A stretch of 64,000 nt of DNA from Thuidium tamariscinum (lineage: Eukaryota > Streptophyta > Bryopsida > Hypnales > Thuidiaceae). This document shows positions 1 to 12,656 of the stretch, piece by piece. How positions within the stretch are numbered: position 1 is the first letter of the stretch; the number at the start of each line of letters is the position of its first letter. The translations under genes were made by a program, and so were the position numbers. The notes under the pieces are model-generated. The model was not told where the DNA came from. It did not search any database and saw only the letters and a program-made list of their open reading frames with translations. The stretch lies in the NCBI GenBank assembly GCA_947034885.2, contig OX344749.2:53535682-53599681 (forward strand), in the 5' to 3' direction.

Positions 1-1050
1 TAGGATATCTACTTACACCTAAGCTCAAGGCTTCTAGGATTGCATTTCTAAGCTCACACTCTATCATTCTTGTCCTACTTCTAACATAAAACATAGCTAA
101 ACACTTCAAGAAAAAGGTTCTACTTAGCTATAATGGCATTGTGACTCTTCCTTGGTAAAAAATCATAAATGACATAATAAAAGTGAATTCCTAAGTTTTG
201 AAAGTTTCTTAAGTTCTTTTTTAAATAGTATTGAAAGGAACTTTTCATTGATATGGAATAGTGAAACAATCTTTGAAAACTTCTCTACAATAAAAGAGAT
301 GCTTTGTGGAGACTAGAGAGTAATTCCAAATAGGATTGTCAAGGTAGTCACAAGGAAGATGACATGAAAACACAATCCTAAAAAATTACTAGCTCAAAAA
401 TACATTAAATTACCATTCTAGTCACTAGTGTGGTTTCTATTGAAAGCATGCAAATTCATGTTATAGGATCACAAATTGAGAATGAGATATAATTCCTAAA
501 TTTTACTTAACCCCTAAAGGACCATTGTCCATTTAGGGGACAAATTAAATTTCAAGAAAGTACTTACAAGCTCAATTTCTATTATGATTTTTTCAAATTT
601 TTGTGTAGATAGAATATAGATTAGCTTTGTGTGAAAATAGTTTTTTTACCAATTGGTGCCCATGAGCAAAAGTTATACCCACAAAGGCTTAAAATAGGGA
701 AATCTTGGCAATTAAAAAAAATTTAATTGTTAATTGTTAATTTTTTTAAATATTTTTTTCTCATAAATTACATTTATTTTCTATACAAAATTTGATTCAT
801 TTCATATGAATAATTTATGTGAAAATTATGAACAATATTTTTTTCAATCAATCTAAACATCTACTTGAAAAAAAACTCAGTATATGATTCTTATTTGAAT
901 GCAATTTTTACATTTTAGAAAAAAGAAAAGTCTACATAGTTTAGTTTGTTTTCTAGAACAATATCACTTGTGGAATTAGTGTATTTCTAATTTCATCTTA
1001 GAGATATTAATAATTTAGTTTTGTCTTCTATCTCAAATTAGAAAAAATAC

Positions 1051-1312
1051 CAGCCCTGGAAAAGGCCACGAGTTCTGAAGCCGCAAGGTGCAATTACAGG
1101 AAAAAAAAACATTTTAAAATCATTTTTTATTTTTAAGAAATTATAATCTGACGTGAAAAAATACTGGTGCGACATCATTGCCACTTCATTTTGTATTATT
1201 TTTAAAAAAATTAAGTTTTAAAATTTTATTATTTTTTAATTTCTAAAAAATATTTTGTATTTGCACTGCGAGGGGTCCAATAACGAATTTGGAACAGCCT
1301 TGCACAGGGCTG
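1051..1312 (+). mobile_element. Foldback MITE (six-copy family), nested in TTAA element copy C
   Basis: Termini are inverted repeats (CAGCCCTGGAAAAGGC against CAGCCCTGTGCAAGGC). Internal GGCCACGAGTTCTGAAGCCGC corresponds to the subterminal motif of the copies at 6936, 15568, 24167, 32401 and 63366. Length is 262 bp, non-coding. Target duplication is not clear. Confidence 0.6.
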
Positions 1313-1558
1313 AAATTTTAGTTAACAATTTTCTTAAGAATAAAAATTAAGTTCTATAGACTTCATTTTTTTTCCTAGATTCTCAAACCAATTTCCTACT
1401 ATAAAGGCTTATAGTTGAAAACTTTGTAGTGCAAAAAATTTAAGTTAAAAAAATTCAAAATCAAATACTCTAGTCTCATAATGTACACAAAACTCTTATA
1501 TTTTTTTTACTTTGATTCCTCAAGTCTCAACAACTTTTTGACAATTAAGGACTTGAGG

Positions 1559-1973
1559 TAAGGTAGTCGGCTCTGTAATGGAGCATCTAAGGGCTGGTCC
1601 CCTTTTTTCATGTATTTACTTGAATGGAAATATTTTTAGTCCATTTTTCAGAGAAAGAGAAATTGAAGAGGAATCTAACAAAAGTGGTTTCATCATTTTT
1701 GACGCATTTTTGAATTAGTTATGAATTTTCAAAGGAGATGTGCCGTAGGTCCCTATTTTATGTCTCTAGGTCTTCCATGAATGGTTCACTTGCAATTTCT
1801 AAAGAAAGAAGGAAAAGCAAAGAGCATGATTGGCTCTCACTATTCCCAATGCATCTTTTCTTGATTCATTCAATGAATGTGGAGGTCCATTTAAGAACCA
1901 CCAATTGTCCATTTTACAGCCTTTTATAGGATCCATTCTTAATGCCTGTTCCATTTTAGAGCCAACTACCTTA
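1559..1973 (+). mobile_element. TA-flanked 415 bp MITE, copy 1 (AGGTAG...GGCTC termini)
   Basis: Starts TA-AGGTAG followed by GGCTC and ends GAGCC...CTACCT-TA. It aligns over its whole length with 62284-62697, which is one base shorter. TA on both sides fits a Tc1/mariner-type target duplication. Short ORFs within it are fortuitous. It is nested in TTAA element copy C. Confidence 0.75.
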
Positions 1974-2009
1974 TATTTGATGAATTTTACCTCTTTGATA
2001 TTTTTTAAA

Positions 2010-2106
2010 TTTAGGTGTACTTGAATTTTTTGCACTACAAAGTTTTTAAGTACTTAAATTTAGGTACTTAAAAACTTTGTAGTGCAAAAATTCAAGTACA
2101 CCTAAA
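2010..2106. repeat. Near-perfect hairpin with 43-44 bp arms
   Basis: The arm at 2010-2053 (with TTGCACTACAAAG) is the inverse of 2063-2106 apart from one missing A, leaving a loop of about 9 nt. Further partial copies of the arm (AAGTACTTAAAATTTT and TTTAGGTGTACTTGAA) follow to about 2185. The arm shares the GTAGTGCAAAAA motif with the surrounding TTAA element, so it may be a rearranged internal piece of it. Confidence 0.85.
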
Positions 2107-2999
2107 CTTCAAGTACTTAAAATTTTTGTACACGTATGTCTAATTTTTAAATTTAGGTGTACTTGAAAATTTTAATTTTAAGCATACAAAAGTGAAAAAA
2201 ACTTCTTGTATGTATAGAATTAATTGTCAAAAATTTTGACTGTTAGATTATTAGATCATAATAATTTTGGATGATCAACTTGATAGGCAAAAAATATAGC
2301 TTTCAAAGAAAAAAAATACTACAAAAAGATGAATGATATTTTCTTTTATCCCTTTTAGGAATTAGTTTCGAAATTCAAGGCAAATTTAGTATTTTTTTTA
2401 GATTTTTAAAATGAAAAACTCTCAAATATGTATACATTTATAAATAGAAAGAGTAGAGAGTCAAAACTGACCAAATTGGATTCTACAAAAACTTTTAAAA
2501 CTTATATGTGCTTCAATTTTTGAATTTTAACAATTGTATTTTAACAATTTTAATAATTTTAACAATTGTATCCTTTCATTAGAAAAATATTATATTTGCT
2601 TCCATTTTCTATTAGAGTACATTTCCTAAGTAAGTTTTTATATAATTCTCACATTCAAAATCAGAAAATTAAAAAAATGCAAGATTCTACAAGATTATTC
2701 TACAAGATTCTAGTTTGCAAAATATTGAGATTTATTTCACCCTATTGAGAATTTGCCATTGAAAACTTAAAGAAGACCCAATATATCCTCTTAGTCATTA
2801 TGGCTTAAATACAAATATCTTGCAATTTGTGTGGTCAAAATTTTTAGTTTATTCCACAAACTTTTATGCTAGTAAAGTATAAGATCCTATGGTTAGATGT
2901 TCAAAAATAATAATTAAATTTTTTTTTATTGTTTGCAGTAGAAATGGTAGTATTGAATGTTTTTTGGCAAGAAAAAGGCCTTGTGTCCTTAGGGGTTAA

Positions 3000-5900
3000 A
3001 TAAGTGATGAAGTTCAAGAGAACATATTAAAAGCTGTTCACAAAGAAAATTACTCGAGCAATTTCTAGTTTATTGCCCTAGCACTTTACTATTTTTTGAA
3101 CTGTTATTTTTAGGTTTATTGAAAAGCTTCCAATGAACTTTTTTTATTGTCTATTTTTCTAATTTATATTATTTAGAGGTAAAAATGTTTACAAATTCTT
3201 CATCCACCTTTTAAAGAATAACAAAGTGTTACAAAAAAAGTTTCACCTACTAGTAATCACATTTTGATTTTTTTTATTATAAATTGAGACCATATTGAAA
3301 GTGCACATTGGTCATTGGATCATATTTGAAAAGCAAAAAATGAATTTCTTAGTTTTCATCTAAATGTTCTCGTCTCTTAACTTCCTAAGCTCTTAGAAGA
3401 AAGTGATAAGGTAGGATGCTAAATCCATCTTATGAAGTAGGTCCACCAAGATAAAACTTAAGTTATTTAGGGATAAAAGTAAAAAAAAACCCTATTTTGC
3501 GTTGTGATTTTGGGTATGTTCTTAATCTTCCAAGCTAATTTGGGATCCATGAATGCAAATATGAATTCAGAATTTGCAAAAATTAAAAATTTTCATTATT
3601 TACCTTTGGGATAAATCCAAAACATTGGTAAGGTAGCCGCATCCATAAGCATCAGTCTAAGGAATCTAAAGTAGTTGAATGAATCTAATAAGCATGAAAA
3701 TAATATCATTATGGAGGCAAGAAGAAACCAAAATTAGTATATTTCATAATTGGTTTAAGTGCCTTCTTTAACTATTCAAAGAACTATTGCCGCCTAGTTT
3801 TGGATCACATGAAGACTATGAATGCATTAGTTTAGCTCTACTATAGATCATGCTATTGACTTTGTAAAAATATTCCAAACTGATGCTTGCTATAGGCACT
3901 TCAACTTTGCCACCACCACTTTGTGGGAAGGATTTAATAGCCTCCAATGATAAGTAGCTTCTAGATGAAGCCTTCCATTTATCCACTAAAATTATCCATT
4001 AAAATTATCCATTCAACAACCTCATCAAGCTTATCCATTAAACAACGCCATCAAGCTTCCATTCCCTATATTCTTTTGTAAACATATAGAAAGATTTTCA
4101 AGAAACTTTTCATTGTCGTGGAAACCTTTCAATAGTCAAAGAGAAACCTTATTGAGAACAACTTCTTCTTAAGTTGTCTTTATGATTGAAATGAAGGAAG
4201 TAAAATGCTAGGAAAGTACCACCCAAAAAGATACAAAGCATTTAGAATACAATAGATGTTTTGGAAATTAATTATGCATTTGGTATTGTAGCACCATAAT
4301 TGTGTTATGTTTGGCAAAGGTATGTTCAAAGGCTATAATTGTAAGAATAAATCATTAAGTGTCAATTCAAAATGAATAAGGTTCAACTTACTTTTCAAAT
4401 GGTGAATTTTTTAAAAAATTGCAAACTATGACCCATTAATTGTATTTAGATGTATAAGTTGAATCTATCATTTCATTCAAGGAAAATATTAATGAATAAA
4501 ATTTGAAACCTAATTTTTTTTAAAATACATCTAGAATTGAGTGTAAAATTAATTTAAAATAATTTAACTTTTTCTAAGAAAACAATCTTTATTTTAGAAT
4601 TTCAAATAATAGACATTTTATAATTTTTTGATCATAATTGTTTTTTGAAGCCATTTTTTGAATTGGAAAAGCATATTTTAAGTTGAAACATCCTCATCCT
4701 TTTAGAACTAAAGAATATTTATACAAAAGAGTGTAGAAAACGTGCACCATAATAACTTTATGGAATTGAAAGAAAAATTACAAAAACTTAGATGGTTGAA
4801 AAAAACCAGCTAAAGTTTCTTTGGATAAAGAATGTATTTGCATTAATGCATTTAGATGTCAAATCAATTGCAAGTTTTAGTTTAGGATATGAGGCTAGTA
4901 TATCTGAAATTAATTTGAATGTAATTAATTTGAATGTGTATTTTGCATCCTTGTTGCAATAGATTTGATATGAATTTTGTTTTTAAATCATCTATACCAT
5001 TAGTCTATAAATCTATACTATCAGGTGCAGGAATTTAATTTTGCTACCTATGATGGTAATAAGTCGAGGTTTTTGTAATTGACAAGCCAATGAGGGCATC
5101 CCTAATATTGTTGGAAAGTCCTCGGTGAGAGATATTGCACAAACCAAGTTTGGTGGCATTTTGATCCATGGTGCAAAAGATGTAGGGTTTTTAATGTTTT
5201 TCTCCTAATTTTAATAAGACATGGAAAGGACTTTAAAAAAAGTAATCTAAGTTATAAACTAAACTAAACTAAAATATAATGACTTTATACATGCAATATT
5301 CATACATGACATTATGAGTAGAAGTTGACTTAACTTCAACTATCTAAAATAAAAATTTAAAAAAATTAAGAGATCTTCTTATAACTCCTTACAACATTAG
5401 TATTAGATTTTTTCCAATCAACAAATGAAGGATTTGACTTGCGGCATTATGAATCAAAGGTATTTGCCACATGCTAAAATGTAGGAAGGTTTAATTCAAA
5501 ACCTTCCTACTAAAAAGGTTTACTAGTCATCAACTCAAAAGGTGGTAAAAATTCATTTTATAAGATAAAAAAGTAAATGTTAGAATGAAATGGTGGTACA
5601 AAATAGAATTCAAATAAAAAGAAACAAACTTTCTTACTAATAAGTTACAAATAAAAATTATTATAAATCTATTTCTATTAAAATCCCTAGGAGACTAGAG
5701 GTTTTTTCAAGGAGACCTTGCAATTGTCAAAAATTGCAATTTTGGGATTTGTTATTCAATAATGAAAATTGAAATTTTTTTATGAAACCTCAATTTTAGA
5801 AAACTAAGGTAAAATATCCTAAATTAATGTAGAAAAAAAATTAGGTCATTTGACTACATTGATCAAAATATTATAACCTTTTAAATGGAAAAAAACTTAG

Positions 5901-6935
5901 TATTTTCATTTTTGCAAAACAATGTTAATAAACTTTGGGCCTTTTTGGAGTCAAATTCTTGCTCTATGTAAAAATGAGGATTTTAACCACTTATAAGTCA
6001 TAAGTACATTATGTTAGGCTCTTTAATGAAAAAATGTAGAAGTAAATATGGATTCTAGCTTATATTACATCATTGTGCAATACAAAGAGGTTAAGTGAAT
6101 CAACAATACACTAGTCATTTTTTGGTGATTCCTAGTGGAATGAAGAAATTTTTCATTTGAAATTTAAAGAATGAAAAACTAGAGACAAGCATTTGGAATA
6201 TGTGGAAAAAAATTCAAGAGTTTTGAGTTTACAAATTGCAAGATAATAAGGCTTGAGCTCAATGTTTTCACTTGAAACTGCCCCAACATAGCTAATAAAC
6301 TTCGACTCTTTTTAGAATGTGATTTTAGGACTAAAATTGTATCCTTTTAGACAACTCTATACCAAAATTTATTATTCAAATACATGCCAAATCTCACAAG
6401 TTGATGAACTTTTTTCAAAAGATTTCCTAAAGATTCCTAAATTGCTTGAGCTGCCCAAAATTTCATGGTAGCATAATTTTTTATTTAGGCAATCAATCTA
6501 AATTAGTTATTTAATTAAATTCTAAAAAAATTAAGAAAATCTTTAAGGAGGTACATGTTTATACATTATGCATTGTGCCCAAACTTCATGAACATATGAC
6601 CAAAAATGACTTTGTAGAAACCTACCTTAAATTTCTTGCATACATTGAACATACACTTGGATCTTTAGGGGTTAAGAAAGTTGAAGGATTTCTAACTTTA
6701 TAAATAATTACTATTGTAGAGCATTTTAGAAAGAGAATTTGTGTAGAGTTGCCACAACAATCTTCCACAAATATAATTTACAAGATCCAAATACAAAGCC
6801 CATCTCTAAGGTATGATGGATTTGGCATAATCTAAAACATAGGTGATTCTACATGGACTAAAAGTTTTAATTTATCGAAGCTACAATTTAAAAAAAATAG
6901 GTATGAGCTAAGGAAGCAATACAATCAAACTTCAC
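3000..6935. other. AT-rich intergenic DNA without recognisable gene
   Basis: No ORF with coding character on either strand. The segment ending at 6680 (CTTTAGGGGTTAAG) looks like the left terminus of a TTAA/CCCC family copy in reverse orientation, with TAGGTTTCTACAA behind it as in the copy ending near 42385. Everything else is degenerate AT-rich sequence. Confidence 0.6.
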
Positions 6936-7938
6936 CATTAGAGGAGATTTGAAAAAATAGATAACCATTTCAAGCCTGTTTCCCTTTATAATCCTGAAGG
7001 AATGAAAGAACAATTGAATGCTATTAGTGTCATAAATACTAAAAAATAAAAAATAATTTTTGAAATTCAAAAAAATTCAATTTTTTTTTCTTAAATTAAA
7101 TATCTAACGTAGCCATTGCCCAACCACATTAAATTGTGTTGTATTGCAATTCCTAGAGTTCCCCATTGTACGAGAACTCATAGTCTTTTTTGGATCCAAA
7201 TCTCATATAGGGTGATTGCAAGAAACACCTGCTGATTTTGTTGCGTTTGGCTGATTTTTTCGGGAGTACTTTAAAATTAGAAAATTAATTTTAAAAAAAT
7301 ATGAAAAATATGAATAGTGTATATACCTCTAAGACGAAGGTTTTCACCGAAGGAAATGGATAGAAAAATTCTCTAAGTAGGAGAACTTGAAAAGTGCCAA
7401 ACCTCCAGAAAATACATACTTTCATGTTTTAATTAGGGAAAAATAGTAAAAATAGATAGTTTCAAAAAATAAAAAGTGGCCATTTTCAACAACTTTATGG
7501 AGATGGTCATTTACAAAAAAACTCACCAAAATAATATTTTATATGTTTCAAAATACAAGCAGAAGGGATATCACTTTGTAGACCTCCACACCACATAAAA
7601 TTAACTATTTTTAAAAATCCTTCCCTGGAGAGCTAAAAGTCTATTATAAGACCATCTCATCCAAATTTCATCTTAAAATCATTAAAAAAAGGTACTCCAT
7701 AGTACTAGAAACCCCTAAACTGCCAAGTGTGACATCCAATTGGGGTCTATTTTTGGATAGTAAACTATTTTTTAAAATTATGAAAAAATTATGGAAGGTT
7801 TATGATAGTTATGAGTACCTTCCCTACAAATCTTGAGTCAATCGGAGCCAAAACACAAAAGTTATGGCCAAAAAACAGATCAGCACACGTAGTGTGACAC
7901 AAAACAGGACAAGTGTTTCTTGCAATCACCCTCTAATG
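6936..7938. mobile_element. Foldback MITE (six-copy family), interrupted by the 724 bp element at 7209
   Basis: The left end CATTAGAGGAGATTTGA (6936) and the right subterminal GAACTCATAGTCTTTTTTGG followed by CAAATCTC match other family members in inverse orientation. The expected outermost bases CTAATG are at 7933-7938, on the far side of the inserted element. Removing 7209-7932 restores a family member of about 280 bp. Confidence 0.65.
7209..7932. mobile_element. 724 bp element with perfect 20 bp terminal inverted repeats
   Basis: AGGGTGATTGCAAGAAACAC at 7209-7228 is the exact reverse complement of 7913-7932. The interior is non-coding. Target duplication is not clear (TCTCATAT against CTCTAATG at best), so the superfamily is not assigned. 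It is inserted in the foldback MITE above. Confidence 0.85.
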
Positions 7939-9842
7939 AATTTATAACATTTTGTAGTTTTCATAGTTTATATAATATTGGAAACTATAACAATGAATTT
8001 CACTTGGTAATTCAAGGACATATTCTCCCACTAGGGTTGCACCTAGTGATAAAAAGATAGTTTTGAAATAGTGGGCTCTTGTTGACAATATGCACACAAA
8101 GAAAGGTCTCTTGAGTATGCATTTTTTAACATTTGGAAACACCTTTATATAATTGTTTCTTTAGTAGAATCATCTCCATCAAGTTGTGAAGAATGACTAG
8201 GATTTGTTTTATTTTTTGGAATACTTTCACTATTTTGTAGCAATGTAAACAACAAAGCATCAATTTTCTTTGGATTCTCCAGTATCTTACATTGTGTATA
8301 ACTTTTCGAGAATTTTTTTCCTAGATCAAAATTTTTGAAAATATAATACTTCTAATGTTATATACCAGTTTTTCATGTTTTATTTCGCTTTTAAAAATCT
8401 TTCTCAAGAAGTTAAATACTCCCTCTACTATGGTACCTCCCATATGCAACAAAATCAACAAGTATTAGTTGTTGATCTTGTGTTTTAATTCAACTATTGG
8501 CATGATATTTCCCAAAAAATGAAAATGAAAATAAATTATGTGAATTTCTTTTTAAATGAAAATAATTTTGCAACTTGGACACTTGTATAGTTTAGACCAT
8601 GTAGCCTGAAATCTCTACTTGTTCAAAATGGTTTAATCTGCGCGGTCTAAACCATTTTGGCATATGGAAGGCATATGGAACATTGCCATTTTAACAAAAT
8701 TTTCCTTAATTGTTGTTTTGGCACGAGCTGAAGCCATTCCCTTCACGCCAAAATTTGATAGCCAAGGATCATGAAATGTCTGCAATGCAGTGAGCTATTT
8801 GTCAATGAGTTTCTTGTTGTAGTCTTCAACAAATTGTGTCTTTTCAGGAGTTTTCCAAGACTATGTATGTTAGAAAATGACGCAAATAAACTGTCCTCAC
8901 ACATGCATCTCCAGGTTCAGCCTGAGAAATACTGAAATCCACCTTCCACTTCGAAATAGATGATCGAATGTCAATGAGCATGAAATCCTCAGGAGGAAGC
9001 TGCCTAGTTTCGGTCTTGGTGGCGAAACCCCAAATCTTCATGAAACTTAGTGTTAATGGAGGGCACGATACTATTGATCCTTTGCATTGGAATGTCTACA
9101 GGTGAGTTTGTAGATTGTCTAGGCATCAATACACTTGCAAGTACTAAATGAAACTAAAATGTCTTGCATGGACTTGCGTCAAGGTGTTTACAACACTGAT
9201 AGCCCCGGGGGAAAAACGGCCACTACTTTCTTGTAGTGGCTTCTGAATTCAGCATCAGAATTCCCAAAATTGGCAAAGCAAAATTGGGATCCAATATTTA
9301 CACAAATTGTCAGTGCAGCAGCAGCCGCTCTACCTTCTCAAAAAACCGGAAGATCCAGTTGCAATTTTACAATGCTACGAATGTTGTTCTGACCCTCAAA
9401 TGAAGGTCCCTCCGTTCTCCGTGACAAAAACAACAATTGGCTGGATGGGAACTCACTCAGCCATAGTAAGACTGCTCCGATCCTGTCCGCCAGCTTCACC
9501 CGAACACTTGCTCTCCTAAAAAGTTATGATAGATCGCGTTGTGGCATAGTTTGAAGAACTACCCGCAATAGACTCTTCACTCTCAGTGGTCTTAGATTGA
9601 ACCAGAGTTATTTTCTTCCGGTAGCCACTTTGGCCTCTGTTAGTATCCCCAGATGTTGCTCTTCCTTGAAAAATGAAACTCTTCCCTAGTGTAACATTCT
9701 ATAGCCTACTTCACATCGCACTCAAAAGTTGGGCAACTGCTGACAGACCCTCTTCTGAGTCACAAGTTTACATGTCAACCCCAGGAACCTTGATTGATTC
9801 GCGTTCACATTTTGGAAAAGATTTTGAGGAAGACTCCACCAA
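7939..9842. other. Region downstream of the bHLH gene; possible 3' UTR and remnants
   Basis: The part next to 9843 is less AT-rich and probably includes the bHLH 3' UTR. At 8620-8700 is a fragment related to the 62894 element (GCCATTTTAACAAAATTT). An open minus frame at 8844-9041 (65 aa, no recognised domain) is in GC-richer DNA and could be a decayed exon. A hairpin at 9219-9240 (8 bp stem GCCACTAC, 6 nt loop) reads CACTACAAGAAA on the minus strand, like a CACTA terminus. Confidence 0.4.
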
Positions 9843-12656
9843 TCAAGGCTCGTAAAATTGTGACCCGTAGTTGGCAATCACGCGTTGCAAGGCGCTGTGC
9901 AGGTCATGGTTGAGAAGCTCTGTATCCAGCGATGTCTGCAAAGAAAGAAAAATCGATTCAAACCGAGAGATTAATAAAAAAATCTGGTGCTGAGGCTAGA
10001 CCAGCATAAATGCAAACTTATCTGGAGTAAAATTTCTCCTAACTATGCCACATGGACGCAGATAAGAAGAGCAGAGATTAACGAAGTGTAATTTCAAGCT
10101 AGCTACTCATCAACGCTGCAGCTGCGCTAGCGAACGAATCTTCCGAAGAGGACATGTACATGGAGATATACTCAATTGAAGCAAGTGAACTTACGTTACA
10201 ATATTCCGGTACTACTTCCTCACAGAATTTCATCATCAACTCCGAACAATGTTAGTACCTACTTGAATCGATCAGCACAAACTCTAGCAGGACAACTGGA
10301 CTGTTCATTACTTCAGAAAGTAATTTATTAACCCGGGCCAGTCCGAACTCTGAAGCGAATGATGTGCTAACCCATTGCAGTACCACTAAACGTCTCTATG
10401 GCTTGTACTCAGGCATTGTACACAACATTACGGCCACGCACGATATTTCAAGTAATAGTACGAAAGATCCCACGCGGACTAATCTATTCATCGCATAAGC
10501 AATTCGATCCGGTCCTATGAAACTTATATTTATATTAGAAATAAAGTTTCATTGAACGTCTGGTCGCACACTCAATCCTCTTCATTTGGACCTCTTTAGA
10601 AATGACAGAGATCTAAAATATTCTGCACACAACGACTAACGTCTTATTCGTTCTGACGGCGAAGTTCATAGACTCTTCGGGCTAGATGTCCATCTGGCAC
10701 CACCGAAGTATTCCTGTCCTAATTTTCAGGAGTTAAATGTCACAATATTGGCACGCCGTTTCGAAGAAAAGGACCGTTCGTTTGCCACTGACCCCGTCGT
10801 CACTATTTATGTCACACATTCAAACAACAGTTTTTTGACAGTGAAAAATTATGAGACTCTAGCTAGGTGGGGAGAGAGAAATCTTGCGTGTAACTGTATC
10901 CTGTATCTAATTGAGCGAATGTACGCTGCATTCGCATTGCAACTGCTATCAAGGATTAATCATTCAAATTACAGAATTTACTTTCGGAGATGGCAGAGTA
11001 GTCCCCACCTGGCAATGCAAGCAATGGAAAATGGAGGCGTTGCTGGTGGAGATGGTGGCGTTGATGATGTCGAGGTCGTACTTGTGAATGGCGAGGAGCA
11101 GCTCCTGGAAGAGACCGCGTCGCCCGCGCGGGCTGCTGGTGGTGATGAACACGTTGCGTCCGCACACGTGAATGCCCACATTGGTGCCCAGGAATGACTG
11201 CAGGCACGACTCCTTGCCCGGCGGCGGCAGTGCCGTGACGGCCGTCATGGACATCGGGTCGCTGGAATGGTCCACCAGCGTCAGCCCGTTGGCCACCAAC
11301 ACCTTCGGCAGGGGCGCGCTGCTGCTGCTGCCACTGCTGAAGCCGCCGGTGCGCGTGGCCAGCATCACTTGCTGCTTCGTCGTCATCACCTCCAGCTTCA
11401 CTTGCAGAGACTGGATGTACTTGATGATCTCCCCCACCACCGTCGACTTATCCGTCTGCCACACAATAATCCCATTCAACAGCACCATAAATCAGCTCTA
11501 AAAATCATATATAGTTCTGACTAACTTCCAACGGCGTGTCAATCCCGAACTTTCTCTCTTCCTAGATTATGGTCAAATTTAAACAATATGAATACGCGAA
11601 AATGCAGTCACTTCAAAAAATGCAACGTTGTTCCTTTTGATGACTGCAGCCCTTAAGTTTCAATTGGACACGGCGAAAGGCATGTCGAGCAAGGCATGTC
11701 GATTTCTTCGTCGTGGCCAATTATGTCAAAGACTTATCCTTAATTAACGTATGCTATAGGACGCGACCAGTCTGTACTGGCATTCGAGCTTCAAACTTTA
11801 ACTAGATCTTCAAATGCAAGTGTTTGTTGAAAATCAAGTTAGTAAACCTGACAGGAAGAAGAGAAGATTGATGAACCTTATCGACGGGGTGCGGAAGGAG
11901 CGACCGCAGCGTGTTAAAGAGGTAATTCATGCCCTTGCGTCGCTCCCGCTCGGACCAGATGTGATTCTCGCGTTGCGAAACCACTCGCAACTTCGCGTCG
12001 CCAGGCTTGCCGCCAGAGTTTCCCTTCTTCGACGTCGGCAGTCTCTTGGGACTAGTGCGTCTAACCTCCGAAGGGCTCGTGGGTGCGCTCACCGATTTCC
12101 CGGGCCCCCGAACGCGCTTGGCGCCCTTCGCCTTGGCAGCCTTCGTCTTGCCCAGTGCGCCCGCAGAGGACGACGGGCGCGGGGCGGCCGCAGCCGCTTT
12201 CCGTTGCCGAGACACCACGGGCGTGTTCAGGTCTGTCACAACGGTGACGGGATTGAGCGCGTCGTTCACGCTGGGCTTCACGTCCGGGTCCTGCAGGGTG
12301 GTCACAATGTCGTTTCCGCCATTCATGGACGGCGATCGCAAGTCGACGCTGACCCCCAATTCCAAATCCTCGCCGCCAGCGCCTCCCATCGGAAGCTCCG
12401 ACGGGTGCTGGAAATTGTAAAACGCGGGCGGGGATCCATTGCGAGTCGTCGTCGTCGTCGTCTCCATTCCCGCACCAGGAAACCAGCTCTCGGGATCCTG
12501 GAAACTCAGCGAACCAAAGCTGGACGACGGGTTCCAGGAGAAAGCAACCGCTGGCTCGTACCGACAATGCGCTTGAGGTGTACAAGGCATCGCATACGAA
12601 AATGGCGAGTGCATCGGTACGCTCGCTAACTCCCCATGACGAAACTGAGACGGCAT
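9843..12656 (-). CDS. bHLH transcription factor, ZHOUPI/bHLH95-like, with C-terminal ACT-like region
   Basis: Nuclear DNA-binding regulator. Exons are 12656-11877, 11455-11009 and 9935-9843. All junctions are phase 0 with GT-AG ends (AAG|GTTCAT donor, GGCAG acceptor; CAG|GTGGGG donor, TTTGCAG acceptor) and give 439 aa. Residues 1-150 are low-complexity with no known domain. Residues 150-212 are an Ala/Lys/Arg/Ser-rich basic linker. The bHLH spans about 230-282: the basic region contains HIWSERERRKGM, with the His-Glu-Arg triplet expected for E-box/G-box contact, and intron 1 splits the loop. Helix 2 contains TDKSTVV and IKYIQSLQ. Residues about 353-430 resemble the ACT-like dimerisation region of plant bHLHs. 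The basic-region motif is closest to Arabidopsis ZHOUPI/bHLH95 from memory; orthology is inferred. An in-frame upstream ATG at 12713 would add 19 aa. ATG 12656 was preferred because the conserved-looking protein starts there, but this is uncertain. Intron 2 is 1,073 bp. Confidence 0.9.

Larger units (their letters stand above)
507..2999 (+). mobile_element. TTAA-flanked CCCC-terminal element, copy C, with nested insertions
   Basis: Begins TTAACCCCTAAAGGACCA and ends with an inverted CCTTAGGGGTTAA. The left part (to about 1040) and the right part (about 2765-2999) align with copy A (20161-21090). The middle is expanded by the foldback element at 1051-1312, the TA-flanked element at 1559-1973 and the hairpin at 2010-2106. 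It has no coding capacity. A subterminal hairpin (TTGTCC...GGGGACAA) follows the left end. Confidence 0.7.

Noticed and set aside
1738..2035. Overlapping short frames on both strands
   Set aside because: They fall inside a non-coding TA-flanked MITE; the other copy at 62284 does not keep them.
8844..9041. 65-codon minus frame as an extra exon or transposase piece
   Set aside because: No family recognised and the bHLH gene already ends at a stop upstream of it; kept only as a possible remnant.
11814..12629. 271-codon plus-strand open frame over the bHLH first exon
   Set aside because: It is antisense to a clear bHLH exon, lacks domains and is explained by the high GC of that exon.
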